This document shows positions 50,027 to 59,539 of a DNA stretch of 64,000 nucleotides, piece by piece. The stretch spans positions 413,380-477,379 of the forward strand of contig NZ_LXUK01000001.1 in NCBI RefSeq assembly GCF_013072695.1. Direction: 5' to 3'. The stretch's first letter is position 1. The number at the start of each line of letters is the position of its first letter. The position numbers and the translations under genes were made by a program. The notes below the pieces were generated by a model. That model ran no database searches. It had not been told where the DNA came from and saw only the letters and a list, made by a program, of their open reading frames with translations. The stretch comes from Acinetobacter sp. Ac_5812 (GTDB lineage: Bacteria; Pseudomonadota; Gammaproteobacteria; Pseudomonadales; Moraxellaceae).

Positions 50027-50917
50027 ATGCGTTTTGATTTTTTTGATTTACAGCTCGTTCTGCACATCGTCAACACAGGCAGTCTGACCAAAGGGGCGGA
50101 ACGTTCTGCGATTTCCTTGCAAGCGGCCAGCGAACGGATGAAAAAGCTCGAACAATATTTCGATACGCCTTTATTCATTCGACACACTACAGGCGTTGAG
50201 CTCACCAGCGCAGGCCATGCCTTAGCCGAACATGCGCGACGTTTGCTGCGACAAAAAGATCAACTTGAACAAGAAATGCAACGCTTTCGGCAGCAACAGC
50301 CAGAATCCTTAACCCTGTGGTGTAATTCTTCTGCACAAAGCGAATATTTACCACCGTTATTACCGCAATATCTAATGCGCCATCCTGACATCAATATCGA
50401 TCTGCATGAAGCTGAGAGTTCTGAGATTATTGCGGCTCTCGGTAAAGGTATTGCCAAATTAGGCTTGGTTTCCAGCTTTTTTGATATTCGTCCTTTACAA
50501 ACTCAGGAATTTGCCAGTGATCCCTTGGTGCTGATTTGTCCCGCTTCACATGCTCTCGCCCAACACGCACAGTTGAATTTGGTCGAAGCCTTGAACTACG
50601 GCTTTATTGGGTTGATGCCGCATCATTCTTTGCAACAATCCATCGAAACCCAAGCCAAACTACTGGGCTTTAATATTCAGTACCGTTTGCGCTTACCCAA
50701 TTTTGCTGCGATTGCCGAGGTGGTGGCAAAAGGTGTTGGTATCGCCATTATGCCTGCCCGTGCCGCACAACGTTTAGCACCAGATTATCATTTCCACACC
50801 GTACAACTCATGGGTGCATGGGCCAATCGGAAACTTTTGTTGGCAACACAGGATTTCAGTCAACTGTCCGAGACTTATCAGCAATTTGCAGATTTTTTAT
50901 TGCAACATCGTCCTTAG
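50027..50917 (+). CDS. LysR family transcriptional regulator
   Basis: A 296-residue LysR regulator beginning MRFDFFDLQLVLHIVNTGS, HTH at about 15-60 (KGAERSAISLQAASERMKK), followed by the effector-binding domain. It starts 99 bases after the preceding LysR gene and converges with the TauE/SafE gene, so neither neighbour is an obvious target in the divergent sense. Confidence 0.92.
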   Translation: MRFDFFDLQLVLHIVNTGSLTKGAERSAISLQAASERMKKLEQYFDTPLFIRHTTGVELTSAGHALAEHARRLLRQKDQLEQEMQRFRQQQPESLTLWCNSSAQSEYLPPLLPQYLMRHPDINIDLHEAESSEIIAALGKGIAKLGLVSSFFDIRPLQTQEFASDPLVLICPASHALAQHAQLNLVEALNYGFIGLMPHHSLQQSIETQAKLLGFNIQYRLRLPNFAAIAEVVAKGVGIAIMPARAAQRLAPDYHFHTVQLMGAWANRKLLLATQDFSQLSETYQQFADFLLQHRP

Positions 50918-50929
50918 TTCAAACCCAAG

Positions 50930-51661
50930 TTAATGCGATAGCATATAAGCACCTAATGCGACCAACCCCATAAAAAATAGGCGGCGGAAGCGTTGCTCAT
51001 TCAATTGATAGCGGATTTTTTTACCCAACCACATCCCAATTAGAGCCGCGATCAAAGCCACTATGGATAGGCGATAATCCAAGGTGATACCAGCCATCGG
51101 ATTATGCTGTAAAAACACGGCGAGACAAATGGTGGACACGGTAAAGGTCAAGCCCAAAGCCTGAACCAGCTCATCCCGTTTTAAATGCAAAGACTGTAAA
51201 TAAGGCACCACGGGAATAATCACCACACCTGTCGCTACGGTCACCGCCCCACCGATATAACCAACTACGGGTGAGAGCCAACGCTCATATTTGCCCAAAT
51301 GCGGTAGATTCTTAACGCATAGGCCATAAAGCCCGTACAGTATCAGCATCGTCCCCAAGAGAATTTCACTGCTTTGGCCATGGCTTTGGCTTAACGTAGG
51401 TAAAAAACTCCAGATCGATCCAACCACTATACCAACCAGTAAGGACCAGAAACGACGCACAAAGGTCCAGACCCGACCCTCAGCAAACAGCTGCCAGATA
51501 TTGGTGATCATGGACGGAACGATCAGCAGTGATGCAGCCTGAAACGGACTCATGGCAATCGTCAGCAGTCCCATTGAGACCGCAGGTAAGCCTAAGCCGA
51601 TCATGCCTTTAATCATGCCCGCAAAGACAAATACCATCACAATAATTGCTAAAAAAGTCAC
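50930..51661 (-). CDS. Sulfite exporter TauE/SafE family membrane protein
   Basis: A 243-residue inner-membrane protein with about eight hydrophobic segments arranged as two TauE repeats; the N-terminal FAGMIKGMIGLGLPAVSMG and the mid-protein VGYIGGAVTVATGVVIIPVVPYL carry the glycine/proline-rich family motifs. Members export sulfite, sulfoacetate or similar anions; the substrate here is unknown. It converges with a LysR gene with 12 bases between the stops. Confidence 0.9.
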   Translation of the reverse strand: MTFLAIIVMVFVFAGMIKGMIGLGLPAVSMGLLTIAMSPFQAASLLIVPSMITNIWQLFAEGRVWTFVRRFWSLLVGIVVGSIWSFLPTLSQSHGQSSEILLGTMLILYGLYGLCVKNLPHLGKYERWLSPVVGYIGGAVTVATGVVIIPVVPYLQSLHLKRDELVQALGLTFTVSTICLAVFLQHNPMAGITLDYRLSIVALIAALIGMWLGKKIRYQLNEQRFRRLFFMGLVALGAYMLSH

Positions 51662-51742
51662 GCCCGAATCTCCGATATTGCATCGGAGTTATGCTACGAA
51701 AAAAAGCGCAGCTTGCCCTATTCTTATTTTTGGGAGCGGGCC

Positions 51743-53032
51743 TCAGGCAGAGCTTGAGGCGGTTCTATATTTATCTTCCAACACATTGCTGATGATGCTT
51801 TCAATCATCCAGACCCGATACAAGCTGTTAAAGACATAACTTTGCCCATCAATACGCAATTCTAACACGGGAAAATCAGGCTGATGCTTTTGCTGACACA
51901 GTTCATCGTTCTGCTTCAACAAAGCTTCGACATCCTGCTCAGTGATGTGCTCGATCTCTAAACGCTTTTGCATACGCTGGAAATGGGCTTTAAATGACAG
52001 GTCTTTACCATGTGTCCACACCCCTGCAAAAATTTGGTGGATACAATCGACTTGCTGTTCTTCAGGCACGCTATAAAACAGTCGTGCCATCTCATAGGTC
52101 GCTTCTTTGGTCGGACGGCAGAATGGCGTAAATGCCACTTGGGTTCGCTTGGAGACACGAGTAGCCAAGCTCCAGTCAAACCAATCCCGTCCGTGGTAAC
52201 TGAGCGGATAGACTTTCAGCTGAATATTATAATAATTGGCCAATTCTTCTTTGATATAGGCCAATAATAACCAGCTCATGGGATCTTCAAGCGCAATGTA
52301 TAAATCTAGCTCGGGATGCATGGCCTGCACTTCATTGAGCGCTTCACCATCATTAATCAAATGCTCGCGCCATTCGATATGATTGATCAGAAAAATTGGA
52401 TTTCCGGTCAGTAATTTTTGCTGTTTCAGACGACGCGTCAGACGCAGTAAATCGTCAACCGCTTGGTATTTCCGCTCACCAAATTCAAAATAACTGGCGG
52501 CAACGGGCACATCTTTAAAAATACGTTCAGGATAATCTTGCGGGCTTTGGTGCTGACTGGCCATTGCGTATAAGGTACGCAATTTTCCATATTGTTGTTG
52601 CCACAGCATATGGAACACATCTTCCAGTAAATGCAAGAAGTTCTGTTCACGTAAGGGGGTATTTCGAAGAATGGTTTCAGCTTGTTGTAATGCGTCTGCG
52701 CTGGGAATTTCCGGGGTATCATCAAAGCCAAAACGGTGCTGCTTGGCCAGAATCTTCGCATCATTTAAACAGTAACTGAGCCATTCCTGCTTGGACATTC
52801 CATTCGGAGGCTCTGCGTCCTGCCTCGAAATAATCACTTTTAACGGTTTCAGCTCATCACTTAGGATTTCATTGAGCTGATCCAGTTGTTGTACCGCAAG
52901 ATAGCTATAAACATCGTCTAGACGTAGGTAAATGCTTAAACCCTGTTCCGTGGGTAACACTGCCTGACGAGAAGGTTTCTGATAGAACCAACTCGATCGG
53001 ATGGGATCAAACCAACGACGTAACAAAGACAT
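51743..53032 (-). CDS. Protein with two thioredoxin-fold (DsbA/HCCA isomerase-like) domains, function unknown
   Basis: A 429-residue soluble protein. Two stretches share a pattern typical of the DsbA-like GST-kappa/2-hydroxychromene-2-carboxylate isomerase group: SIYLRLDDVYSYLAVQQL at about 33-50 and DLYIALEDPMSWLLLAYI at about 243-260, each opening a beta-strand then a helix. Neither is followed by a CXXC pair, so disulfide chemistry is unlikely. No signal peptide is seen. I infer a tandem duplication with possible glutathione or small-ligand binding; the family is otherwise unnamed to me. Confidence 0.75.
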   Translation of the reverse strand: MSLLRRWFDPIRSSWFYQKPSRQAVLPTEQGLSIYLRLDDVYSYLAVQQLDQLNEILSDELKPLKVIISRQDAEPPNGMSKQEWLSYCLNDAKILAKQHRFGFDDTPEIPSADALQQAETILRNTPLREQNFLHLLEDVFHMLWQQQYGKLRTLYAMASQHQSPQDYPERIFKDVPVAASYFEFGERKYQAVDDLLRLTRRLKQQKLLTGNPIFLINHIEWREHLINDGEALNEVQAMHPELDLYIALEDPMSWLLLAYIKEELANYYNIQLKVYPLSYHGRDWFDWSLATRVSKRTQVAFTPFCRPTKEATYEMARLFYSVPEEQQVDCIHQIFAGVWTHGKDLSFKAHFQRMQKRLEIEHITEQDVEALLKQNDELCQQKHQPDFPVLELRIDGQSYVFNSLYRVWMIESIISNVLEDKYRTASSSA

Positions 53033-53134
53033 GTCGATCGCCTCTAATGGTCATAAAGTGAAATATGAATCGATTACTCAAACTTGGGTTGGAACAAGTG
53101 AGTCAATAAGTATGTTCAGTATCTTATAAAATAA

Positions 53135-53166
53135 CAAAAAAGTCCCCCTTAATTGAAAGAGGGACT
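53135..53166 (-). terminator. Rho-independent terminator after ilvD
   Basis: On the - strand AGTCCCTCTT and its near-inverse AAGGGGGACT form a stem followed by six T. Confidence 0.87.
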
Positions 53167-53174
53167 GAAAGGGA

Positions 53175-55004
53175 TTACAAAACTCGTACTGCACCTTTGG
53201 CTGCGCTGGTCGAATGCATTGCGTAAATCTTCAATGACTTAGACACTTTACGTTTACGTTCTTCGGCAGGATGCCAACCCTTGGCTTCCTGAACGGTACG
53301 GCGATGTGCCATGGTTGCATCATCAACATTCAAATGAATGGTACGGTTTGGAATATCAATTTCAATGGTATCGCCATCTTCAACCAAACCAATCGCACCA
53401 CCTTCTGCTGCTTCTGGAGACACGTGACCAATCGACAAACCTGATGAACCACCTGAGAAGCGGCCATCGGTAATCAAGGCACAGTCCTTACCTAGGCCTT
53501 TCGACTTCAGGTAACTGGTTGGATACAACATTTCCTGCATACCCGGTCCACCACGTGGGCCTTCATAGCGAATCACCACGATGTCGCCAGCTACGATTTT
53601 ATGATCCAGAATCGCTTCAACTGCGGCATCTTGGCTTTCAAAAACGCGTGCTGTACCAGTGAATTTAAGAATTGACTCATCCACACCCGCAGTTTTGACG
53701 ATACAGCCATCTAGAGCGATGTTGCCGTAAAGAACCGCTAAGCCACCGTCTTTAGAGAAGGCATGTTCAGCATTACGAATCACACCTTTCTCACGGTCAC
53801 CATCCAAAGTTGAATAATAACGGTTTTGCGAGAATGCCACTTGCGTTGGAATGCCCCCTGGCGATGAACGATAGAATTCATAAACATCCGCATCTTCAGT
53901 GCGGATAATATCCCACTTGTCCAATGCATCTTTCAGCGTAGGTTCATGCACGGTTGGGCATGAGGTATTCAATAATTTGGCACGATCGAGTTCACCCAAG
54001 ATTGCCATGATGCCACCCGCACGGTGTACATCTTCCATATGCACGTCTTGTTTTGCTGGGGCAACTTTTGACAATACCGGTACTTGACGAGACAGGCGGT
54101 CGATATCATCCATGGTGAAATCAACTTCAGCTTCATGTGCGGCAGCAAGTAAATGCAATACGGTATTGGTTGAACCACCCATCGCGATATCAAGCGTCAT
54201 GGCATTTTCAAATGCGGCTTTGGTTGCAATTGAACGTGGCAAAATGCTGTCATCATTCTGTTCATAATAACGTTTCGCCAGTTCAACCACTAAACGACCT
54301 GCTCTTAAGAACAGTTTTTCACGGTTGGCATGGGTCGCCACGATCGAACCATTGCCTGGTAAAGATAAACCTAAAGCTTCAGTTAAGCAGTTCATTGAGT
54401 TGGCCGTGAACATCCCTGAACATGAACCACACGTCGGACATGCTGAGCGTTCAAACGCAGCAACTTCTTCATCGGTGTAGCTTTCGTCTGCTGCAACCAC
54501 CATGGCATCAACCAAGTCAATCGCCTTTTCATCACCACGGAATTTGACTTTACCCGCTTCCATTGGACCACCAGACACGAATACCACTGGGATATTCAAG
54601 CGCATCGCAGCCATTAGCATTCCCGGTGTGATCTTGTCACAGTTCGAGATACAGACCATGGCATCGGCACAATGGGCATTGACCATGTATTCCACAGAAT
54701 CGGCAATCAAATCACGTGATGGCAGTGAATACAGCATCCCGTCATGGCCCATGGCAATGCCGTCATCGACAGCAATGGTATTAAATTCTTTTGCCACACC
54801 ACCAGAAGCTTCAATTTCTCTCGCAACAAGTTGACCTAAATCTTTAAGATGCACGTGACCGGGAACAAACTGGGTAAATGAGTTGACCACCGCAATAATT
54901 GGCTTGCCAAAATCTTCATCTTTCATACCGGTTGCACGCCATAAACCGCGCGCGCCCGCCATATTTCTTCCATGTGTTGATGTTTTCGAACGATAATCAG
55001 GCAT
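53175..55004 (-). CDS. ilvD: Dihydroxy-acid dehydratase
   Basis: IlvD dehydrates the dihydroxy acids that lead to isoleucine and valine. The 609-residue enzyme has the Fe-S cluster cysteines in [12 protein letters not shown] and [18 protein letters not shown], the metal Asp in [13 protein letters not shown], and [16 protein letters not shown] near the C-terminus. It is a single-gene transcript on the - strand with its own terminator, divergent from fmt. Confidence 0.98.
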   Translation of the reverse strand: MPDYRSKTSTHGRNMAGARGLWRATGMKDEDFGKPIIAVVNSFTQFVPGHVHLKDLGQLVAREIEASGGVAKEFNTIAVDDGIAMGHDGMLYSLPSRDLIADSVEYMVNAHCADAMVCISNCDKITPGMLMAAMRLNIPVVFVSGGPMEAGKVKFRGDEKAIDLVDAMVVAADESYTDEEVAAFERSACPTCGSCSGMFTANSMNCLTEALGLSLPGNGSIVATHANREKLFLRAGRLVVELAKRYYEQNDDSILPRSIATKAAFENAMTLDIAMGGSTNTVLHLLAAAHEAEVDFTMDDIDRLSRQVPVLSKVAPAKQDVHMEDVHRAGGIMAILGELDRAKLLNTSCPTVHEPTLKDALDKWDIIRTEDADVYEFYRSSPGGIPTQVAFSQNRYYSTLDGDREKGVIRNAEHAFSKDGGLAVLYGNIALDGCIVKTAGVDESILKFTGTARVFESQDAAVEAILDHKIVAGDIVVIRYEGPRGGPGMQEMLYPTSYLKSKGLGKDCALITDGRFSGGSSGLSIGHVSPEAAEGGAIGLVEDGDTIEIDIPNRTIHLNVDDATMAHRRTVQEAKGWHPAEERKRKVSKSLKIYAMHSTSAAKGAVRVL

Positions 55005-55213
55005 TTTGTATTCCCAACAAGTGTGTGCTCGAGAAAAATAAGACTTTCTCTCTGGCGAAATGATACTGAGCTGTTTGCATCATACTACAAGTTATCGTTT
55101 AACAGATGACCAACAGGCCTATCTTTTTTGCACAAAAGCAATTCAGTCCGTGAATTAGGGACTCGCCGCGTTTTCGCTTATAATTTGAGATAAGTTTTAT
55201 TTGGATTGCATTT

Positions 55214-56176
55214 GTGAAAATCATTTTTGCTGGTACGCCTGAATTTGCGGCAACCGCATTGGCGGCATTATTAAAAACATCCCACCAAATCATTGCGGTT
55301 TATACCCAACCTGACCGTAAATCAGGACGTGGGCAAAAATTAACGCCATCGCCTGTTAAACAATTGGCACTTGAACACGGTTTACCCGTTTATCAACCTT
55401 TGAATTTTAAAGCGTCTACGGAAGAAGGTTTGGCCGCTCGACAAGAGCTTGCTGCACTAGGCGCAGATGTGATGGTGGTTGCAGCCTATGGCTTGATTTT
55501 ACCGCAAGCGGTTTTGGATACACCGAAATACGGTTGTTTAAATATTCATGGTTCACTGTTACCACGCTGGCGTGGTGCTGCCCCGATTCAACGTGCCATT
55601 GCCACAGGGGATGCTGAAACGGGCATTACCATCATGCAAATGGCGGCTGGTTTAGATACTGGCGATATGATGTATAAAACCTATTGCCCAATTACTGCGG
55701 AAGATACCACGGCCAGCTTGCATGACAAATTGGCGGTTCAAGGCGCAGAAGCGATTTGTACTGTGCTTGAATCCGAACAAAGCTTGCAGGATTTTATTGA
55801 AAAACGTGAAGTACAAGATGAAGCACTGACCGTTTATGCGCACAAATTAGTGAAAGCCGAAGCGCGTATCGATTGGACTGTAAATGCAGTTCAAATCGAC
55901 CGTAATATTCGTGCCTTTAACCCTTGGCCAGTCGCGTTTATTCAGCTCGATGAAAACAATGCCTTACGTGTTTGGGGTTCTACACTTTCACAACTGAGCA
56001 AAACCGATGCACAAGCTGGTGAAATCCTTGCCATTGATAAACAAGGCGTGCATGTTGCTTGTGGCGAAAATACGGCAGTGTGCTTAACCAGCTTACAATG
56101 GCCAGGTGCTAAAGCCCTCAATCCAGTACAAATTGCTCAAACTCAAAAATTGCATATTGGACAAATTCTCCCATGA
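55214..56176 (+). CDS. fmt: Methionyl-tRNA formyltransferase
   Basis: Fmt formylates initiator Met-tRNA using 10-formyltetrahydrofolate. The signature NIHGSLLPRWRGAAPIQRAI with the catalytic Asn-His pair and the conserved GLDTGDM follow the N-terminal IIFAGTPEFA; the C-terminal OB-fold domain (about 205-320) binds tRNA. GTG start, 320 residues. The stop overlaps the rsmB start by four bases, so translation is coupled. Confidence 0.97.
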   Translation: MKIIFAGTPEFAATALAALLKTSHQIIAVYTQPDRKSGRGQKLTPSPVKQLALEHGLPVYQPLNFKASTEEGLAARQELAALGADVMVVAAYGLILPQAVLDTPKYGCLNIHGSLLPRWRGAAPIQRAIATGDAETGITIMQMAAGLDTGDMMYKTYCPITAEDTTASLHDKLAVQGAEAICTVLESEQSLQDFIEKREVQDEALTVYAHKLVKAEARIDWTVNAVQIDRNIRAFNPWPVAFIQLDENNALRVWGSTLSQLSKTDAQAGEILAIDKQGVHVACGENTAVCLTSLQWPGAKALNPVQIAQTQKLHIGQILP

Positions 56177-57480
56177 GCCAATCGAATCAATCATCTACAA
56201 AAAATTTGAATCTGCGTGCGCAAGTGGTCAAAACACTTTTGGCGGTTCAAAATGGGCAATCTTTGTCTTCCGTTTTAAATCAACATATCAATATCGTTTC
56301 TGAACGTGACCGTGGTTTATATCACGAGCTTACTTTAGGTTGTTTACGCCAATGGTATTCGTTAAAAGCCATTACCTTACCCTTGCTCACAAAACCATTA
56401 GACAATGAAGCCCTAGAAAGTTGTTTATATCTTGGTTTATATCAAATTTTATGTACGCGCATTCCTGTACATGCTGCAATTTCAGAAACTGTAAATGCGG
56501 CTAAGCAACTCGGTTTCGAGCCAATGAGTGGTTTGGTCAATGCGATTCTGCGTCGTGTTTCACGTGAAACAGATGAATTTCAAACCGCGTTGAATCATAC
56601 CCATGGTTTACCAAGTTGGTTATTCAAACGACTCAAAAAAGATTGGCCTGAGCAAGTAGAACCGCTATGCCAAGCCTTAAAACAAGTCGCGCCATTGACC
56701 CTACGCATCAACGAACGCCAAGTCAGTCGTAACGAATATTTAGAGATTTTGGACGAAGAACAGATTGATGCTCGTCCTTGCACACTTTCAGATGTGGGTA
56801 TTGTTCTGGAACAAACGGGCAATATTACCCATTTACCCGGTTTTGAAGCAGGCGGTTTTTCTGTTCAGGATGAGCATGCACAATTGTGCGCCACGCTTTT
56901 ACCGAACTTAGATAATAAAGTTGTTGTCGATGCTTGTGCTGCACCGGGTGGTAAAGCCGCACATATCCTTGAGCGCTTTGATCCTAAAAAATTGATTGCA
57001 CTTGATCATGATGCCAAACGTTTACTGCGTGTTTCTGAAAATTTAGAACGTCTTGCCCTAGAGCAGGACAATGTTGAGATTATTACAGCTGATGCCACCA
57101 CGTGGCAGGCACCAGAGCCCGTCGATTGTATCGTGCTGGATGCGCCTTGTTCTGCAACAGGTGTGATTCGTCGCCACCCCGATATTCGTCTGCTTAGACA
57201 GTCGACCGATATCGCGCAAACGGTTACGTTACAACAGCAGATTTTGCAGCAGATGTGGCAACAGCTTAAAGTGGGCGGCACTTTACTGTATATCACCTGC
57301 TCGATTCTAAAAGCTGAAAATGAGCAGCAAATGGCTGCATTCTTTGCAGCACATACGGATGCAGAAGAAATCAAAATCGAAGCCGATTGGGGCGTTGAAC
57401 AGACCCATGGTCGTCAGCTGTTCCCTTCTGCCCACGCTGGTGATGGTTTCTATTATTGCCTGATTAAAAAATTGGGATAA
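56173..57480 (+). CDS. rsmB: 16S rRNA m5C967 methyltransferase
   Basis: RsmB (Sun) methylates C967 of 16S rRNA with S-adenosylmethionine. An N-terminal NusB-like RNA-binding domain (about 10-135) precedes the catalytic part; the AdoMet loop is DACAAPGGKAAH, and the two cysteines of the m5C mechanism lie in DAPCSATG and YITCSI. The 435-residue length is standard. It overlaps fmt by ATGA, the common fmt-rsmB pair, though trkA does not follow here. Confidence 0.97.
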   Translation: MSQSNQSSTKNLNLRAQVVKTLLAVQNGQSLSSVLNQHINIVSERDRGLYHELTLGCLRQWYSLKAITLPLLTKPLDNEALESCLYLGLYQILCTRIPVHAAISETVNAAKQLGFEPMSGLVNAILRRVSRETDEFQTALNHTHGLPSWLFKRLKKDWPEQVEPLCQALKQVAPLTLRINERQVSRNEYLEILDEEQIDARPCTLSDVGIVLEQTGNITHLPGFEAGGFSVQDEHAQLCATLLPNLDNKVVVDACAAPGGKAAHILERFDPKKLIALDHDAKRLLRVSENLERLALEQDNVEIITADATTWQAPEPVDCIVLDAPCSATGVIRRHPDIRLLRQSTDIAQTVTLQQQILQQMWQQLKVGGTLLYITCSILKAENEQQMAAFFAAHTDAEEIKIEADWGVEQTHGRQLFPSAHAGDGFYYCLIKKLG

Positions 57481-57486
57481 ATCAAA

Positions 57487-57519
57487 AATAAAAAAGCAGG
57501 CTTAAAGCCTGCTTTTTTT
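57487..57519. terminator. Bidirectional terminator between rsmB and the transporter pair
   Basis: AAAAAAGCAGGC-TTAAA-GCCTGCTTTTTTT, with A and T runs on both sides, between convergent genes. Confidence 0.93.
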
Positions 57520-57529
57520 AAATCTATTT

Positions 57530-57673
57530 TTAAAGCGTATGCTGATCTTTGACTTCTTCCAGAACCTCATCGAGTTCTTCTGGATGCTTCATTAAGTGCA
57601 GAATAGACAGCGCCAATCCACCCCATACAAATAGCATAGAAATAATCATCATGATGATTGCTGAAGTATTCAT
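57530..57673 (-). CDS. metS: Small subunit of methionine/alanine NSS importer (MetS-like)
   Basis: A 47-residue single-span membrane protein beginning MNTSAIIMMIISMLFVWGG and ending in an acidic tail (HPEELDEVLEEVKDQHTL). AGGAGAG precedes the ATG at 57673; a longer frame to 57727 overlaps the upstream gene and is unlikely. It starts ten bases after the stop of the NSS transporter, the arrangement of the MetP-MetS pair of Corynebacterium, in which the small subunit is needed for transport. Confidence 0.85.
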   Translation of the reverse strand: MNTSAIIMMIISMLFVWGGLALSILHLMKHPEELDEVLEEVKDQHTL

Positions 57674-57683
57674 CTCTACTCTC

Positions 57684-59162
57684 CTAGCGATCTTTGATTC
57701 GGCTGAGTACAACAGCAACGACAGCACAGAAAATCACGCTGCCCCATCCAAAGATGCCTTGTAAGCTCATGCTATAACTATCGTAACCGTTTTTCACCAA
57801 GTTAAACACGGTCATGCTTAAGGTTGTTAACAAGATGAGTGAAGTAATCACGGTTAATGTAAATGACCAACCCTTGCCGAGCTGAATCGTCGAAATACGG
57901 TTGACATGATCCCGAAGCTCAATTAATGCAGAACGTTTTAGCCAAGCAATCGAGATAATCGAAACCAATGCACCACCGATAATGCCGATGTTATTGATGA
58001 AATGGTCAATAATATCAACGAGCTTAATCGCATTTACACTTGAGAATAAAATCACTGAAACCAGTGCACTACCACCACCAATAATGGTTACAGCTTTGGT
58101 ACGGCTCCATTTCAACTTGTCCTGCATTGCAGCAATCGGTACTTCCAGAATACTCACCATGGAAGAAATACCCGCAACGAAGAGTGAAGAGAAGAATAAT
58201 AAGCCGAATAAGTCAGCACCTGCACCTAAGCTTGAAATGATTTTAGGGAAAGCAATAAATGCTAGGCCGATACCACCGCTGACCACATCTTGTACTTCTT
58301 TACCTGCCACATGGGCCATAAAGCCCAATGCCGCAAAAATACCGATACCTGCCAAGATTTCAGTTGATGCATTGGCAAAGCCAACGATCAGACCAGAACC
58401 GGTTAAGTTGGTTTTTGGCTTGAGATAAGAGGCATAAGTTACCATGATCCCGAACCCAACAGAGAGCGAGAAGAAGGTATGACCATAAGCCGCTAGCCAG
58501 ACTTTATAATCCATCATCGCAGACCAGTTTGGGGTAAAGAATGCATTTAAGCCTTCAGCCGCACCAGGTAAACGTAATGACTGAACCACCAGAATCGTGA
58601 ACAATACGAATAGCAACGGCATGAAGATCTTATTGGATAATTCAACACCCTTCTTCACTCCGCCATACAAAATGATTAAGGTCAGTGCCCAAATCCCAAC
58701 GATTGGCCAGAACAAATGGCTCACAAATTGTAGATCGAAGCCAGTTGCTTTCGAGGTCTGCAAATAAGTATTAAAGAAGAAGCTTTCCGGGTCACTACCC
58801 CACGCCTGACCAATTGAGAAGTAGACATAACTCCCCGCCCAAGTCAGTACACTGGCGTAGTACAAACCAATGATGATACAGACACAGACTTGCCACCAAC
58901 CAAGTGTCTCACCGCCTTTAAATAGCGCACGATAGGCTTTTGGTGGTGAATTACGCGCACGATGACCTGTTGCATAATCCAAGAATAAAAGAGGTAAACC
59001 AGCGGTAATCAACGCCAGTAAATAAGGGATAAGAAACGCCCCGCCGCCATTTTCATAAGCAACATAAGGGAAACGCCAAATGTTACCTAAACCTACAGCT
59101 GAACCAACAGCTGCAATAATAAAACCAGATCGTGATGTCCAGTTTTCACGAGAATCTGCCAT
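57684..59162 (-). CDS. metP: Sodium-dependent NSS family amino acid transporter (MetP-like)
   Basis: A neurotransmitter:sodium symporter of 492 residues with twelve helices. Helix 1 carries the unwound sodium/substrate site AAVGSAVGLGNIWRFPY, with ENGGGAFLIPYL in helix 2. ATG 59162 has AGGTG at good spacing, so the eleven-residue extension to 59195 is dropped. A MetS-like small subunit gene follows directly, which suggests methionine or alanine uptake rather than the tryptophan or leucine of other bacterial NSS proteins. Confidence 0.9.
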   Translation of the reverse strand: MADSRENWTSRSGFIIAAVGSAVGLGNIWRFPYVAYENGGGAFLIPYLLALITAGLPLLFLDYATGHRARNSPPKAYRALFKGGETLGWWQVCVCIIIGLYYASVLTWAGSYVYFSIGQAWGSDPESFFFNTYLQTSKATGFDLQFVSHLFWPIVGIWALTLIILYGGVKKGVELSNKIFMPLLFVLFTILVVQSLRLPGAAEGLNAFFTPNWSAMMDYKVWLAAYGHTFFSLSVGFGIMVTYASYLKPKTNLTGSGLIVGFANASTEILAGIGIFAALGFMAHVAGKEVQDVVSGGIGLAFIAFPKIISSLGAGADLFGLLFFSSLFVAGISSMVSILEVPIAAMQDKLKWSRTKAVTIIGGGSALVSVILFSSVNAIKLVDIIDHFINNIGIIGGALVSIISIAWLKRSALIELRDHVNRISTIQLGKGWSFTLTVITSLILLTTLSMTVFNLVKNGYDSYSMSLQGIFGWGSVIFCAVVAVVLSRIKDR

Positions 59163-59539
59163 AAAACACCTAAGTTGTCCTGCTGGCCATTCCATGCTGT
59201 GTTAGGTTTTTATTATCCAACAGACATGAAAAGTGCCATAAAAAATCTTGTTTTGCTTGCATGAAATTTCAACCTTGTGGGCCTCCGTTTGCATGGACAA
59301 ACAAAGCAAAAACCAAACCATCTTCCTTAAAGATTGGGCTTTGTTTTTCTGCTTTTAATAGCCGAACAATACCTGTTTTTATTTCTTTTTACTGTAAATT
59401 CTGAAAGAAAAAGTCATCTTTTTTAAACAACTGATTATTTTTCAACAGACTGTAATTTTGACCTTGCAGTCAACTTATAAAAATCAAGTACATAAAACAA
59501 TCAAGCGAAGCTAAAACTCCGCTTGGGCCACAATCTTTT
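59163..59539. other. Gene-free stretch of 377 bases with two hairpins
   Basis: Between the NSS transporter and the aldehyde dehydrogenase gene, both on the - strand. A hairpin at 59301-59344 pairs ACAAAGC with GCTTTGT and CCATCTT with a bulged inverse, with a T run after it on the + strand. The second hairpin, at 59502-59525, is listed separately. The rest is A+T rich and holds no gene I can support. Confidence 0.5.
59502..59525 (-). terminator. Weak terminator-like hairpin after the aldehyde dehydrogenase gene
   Basis: On the - strand CAAGCGGAG-TTTTAG-CTTCGCTTG forms nine pairs with one G-U, followed by a broken T run (ATTGTTTTA). Confidence 0.5.

Noticed and set aside
59301..59344. Second small RNA candidate in the 377-base gap
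   Set aside because: One hairpin with a T run but no promoter-like sequence, no GGA motifs and no transcript boundary evidence.
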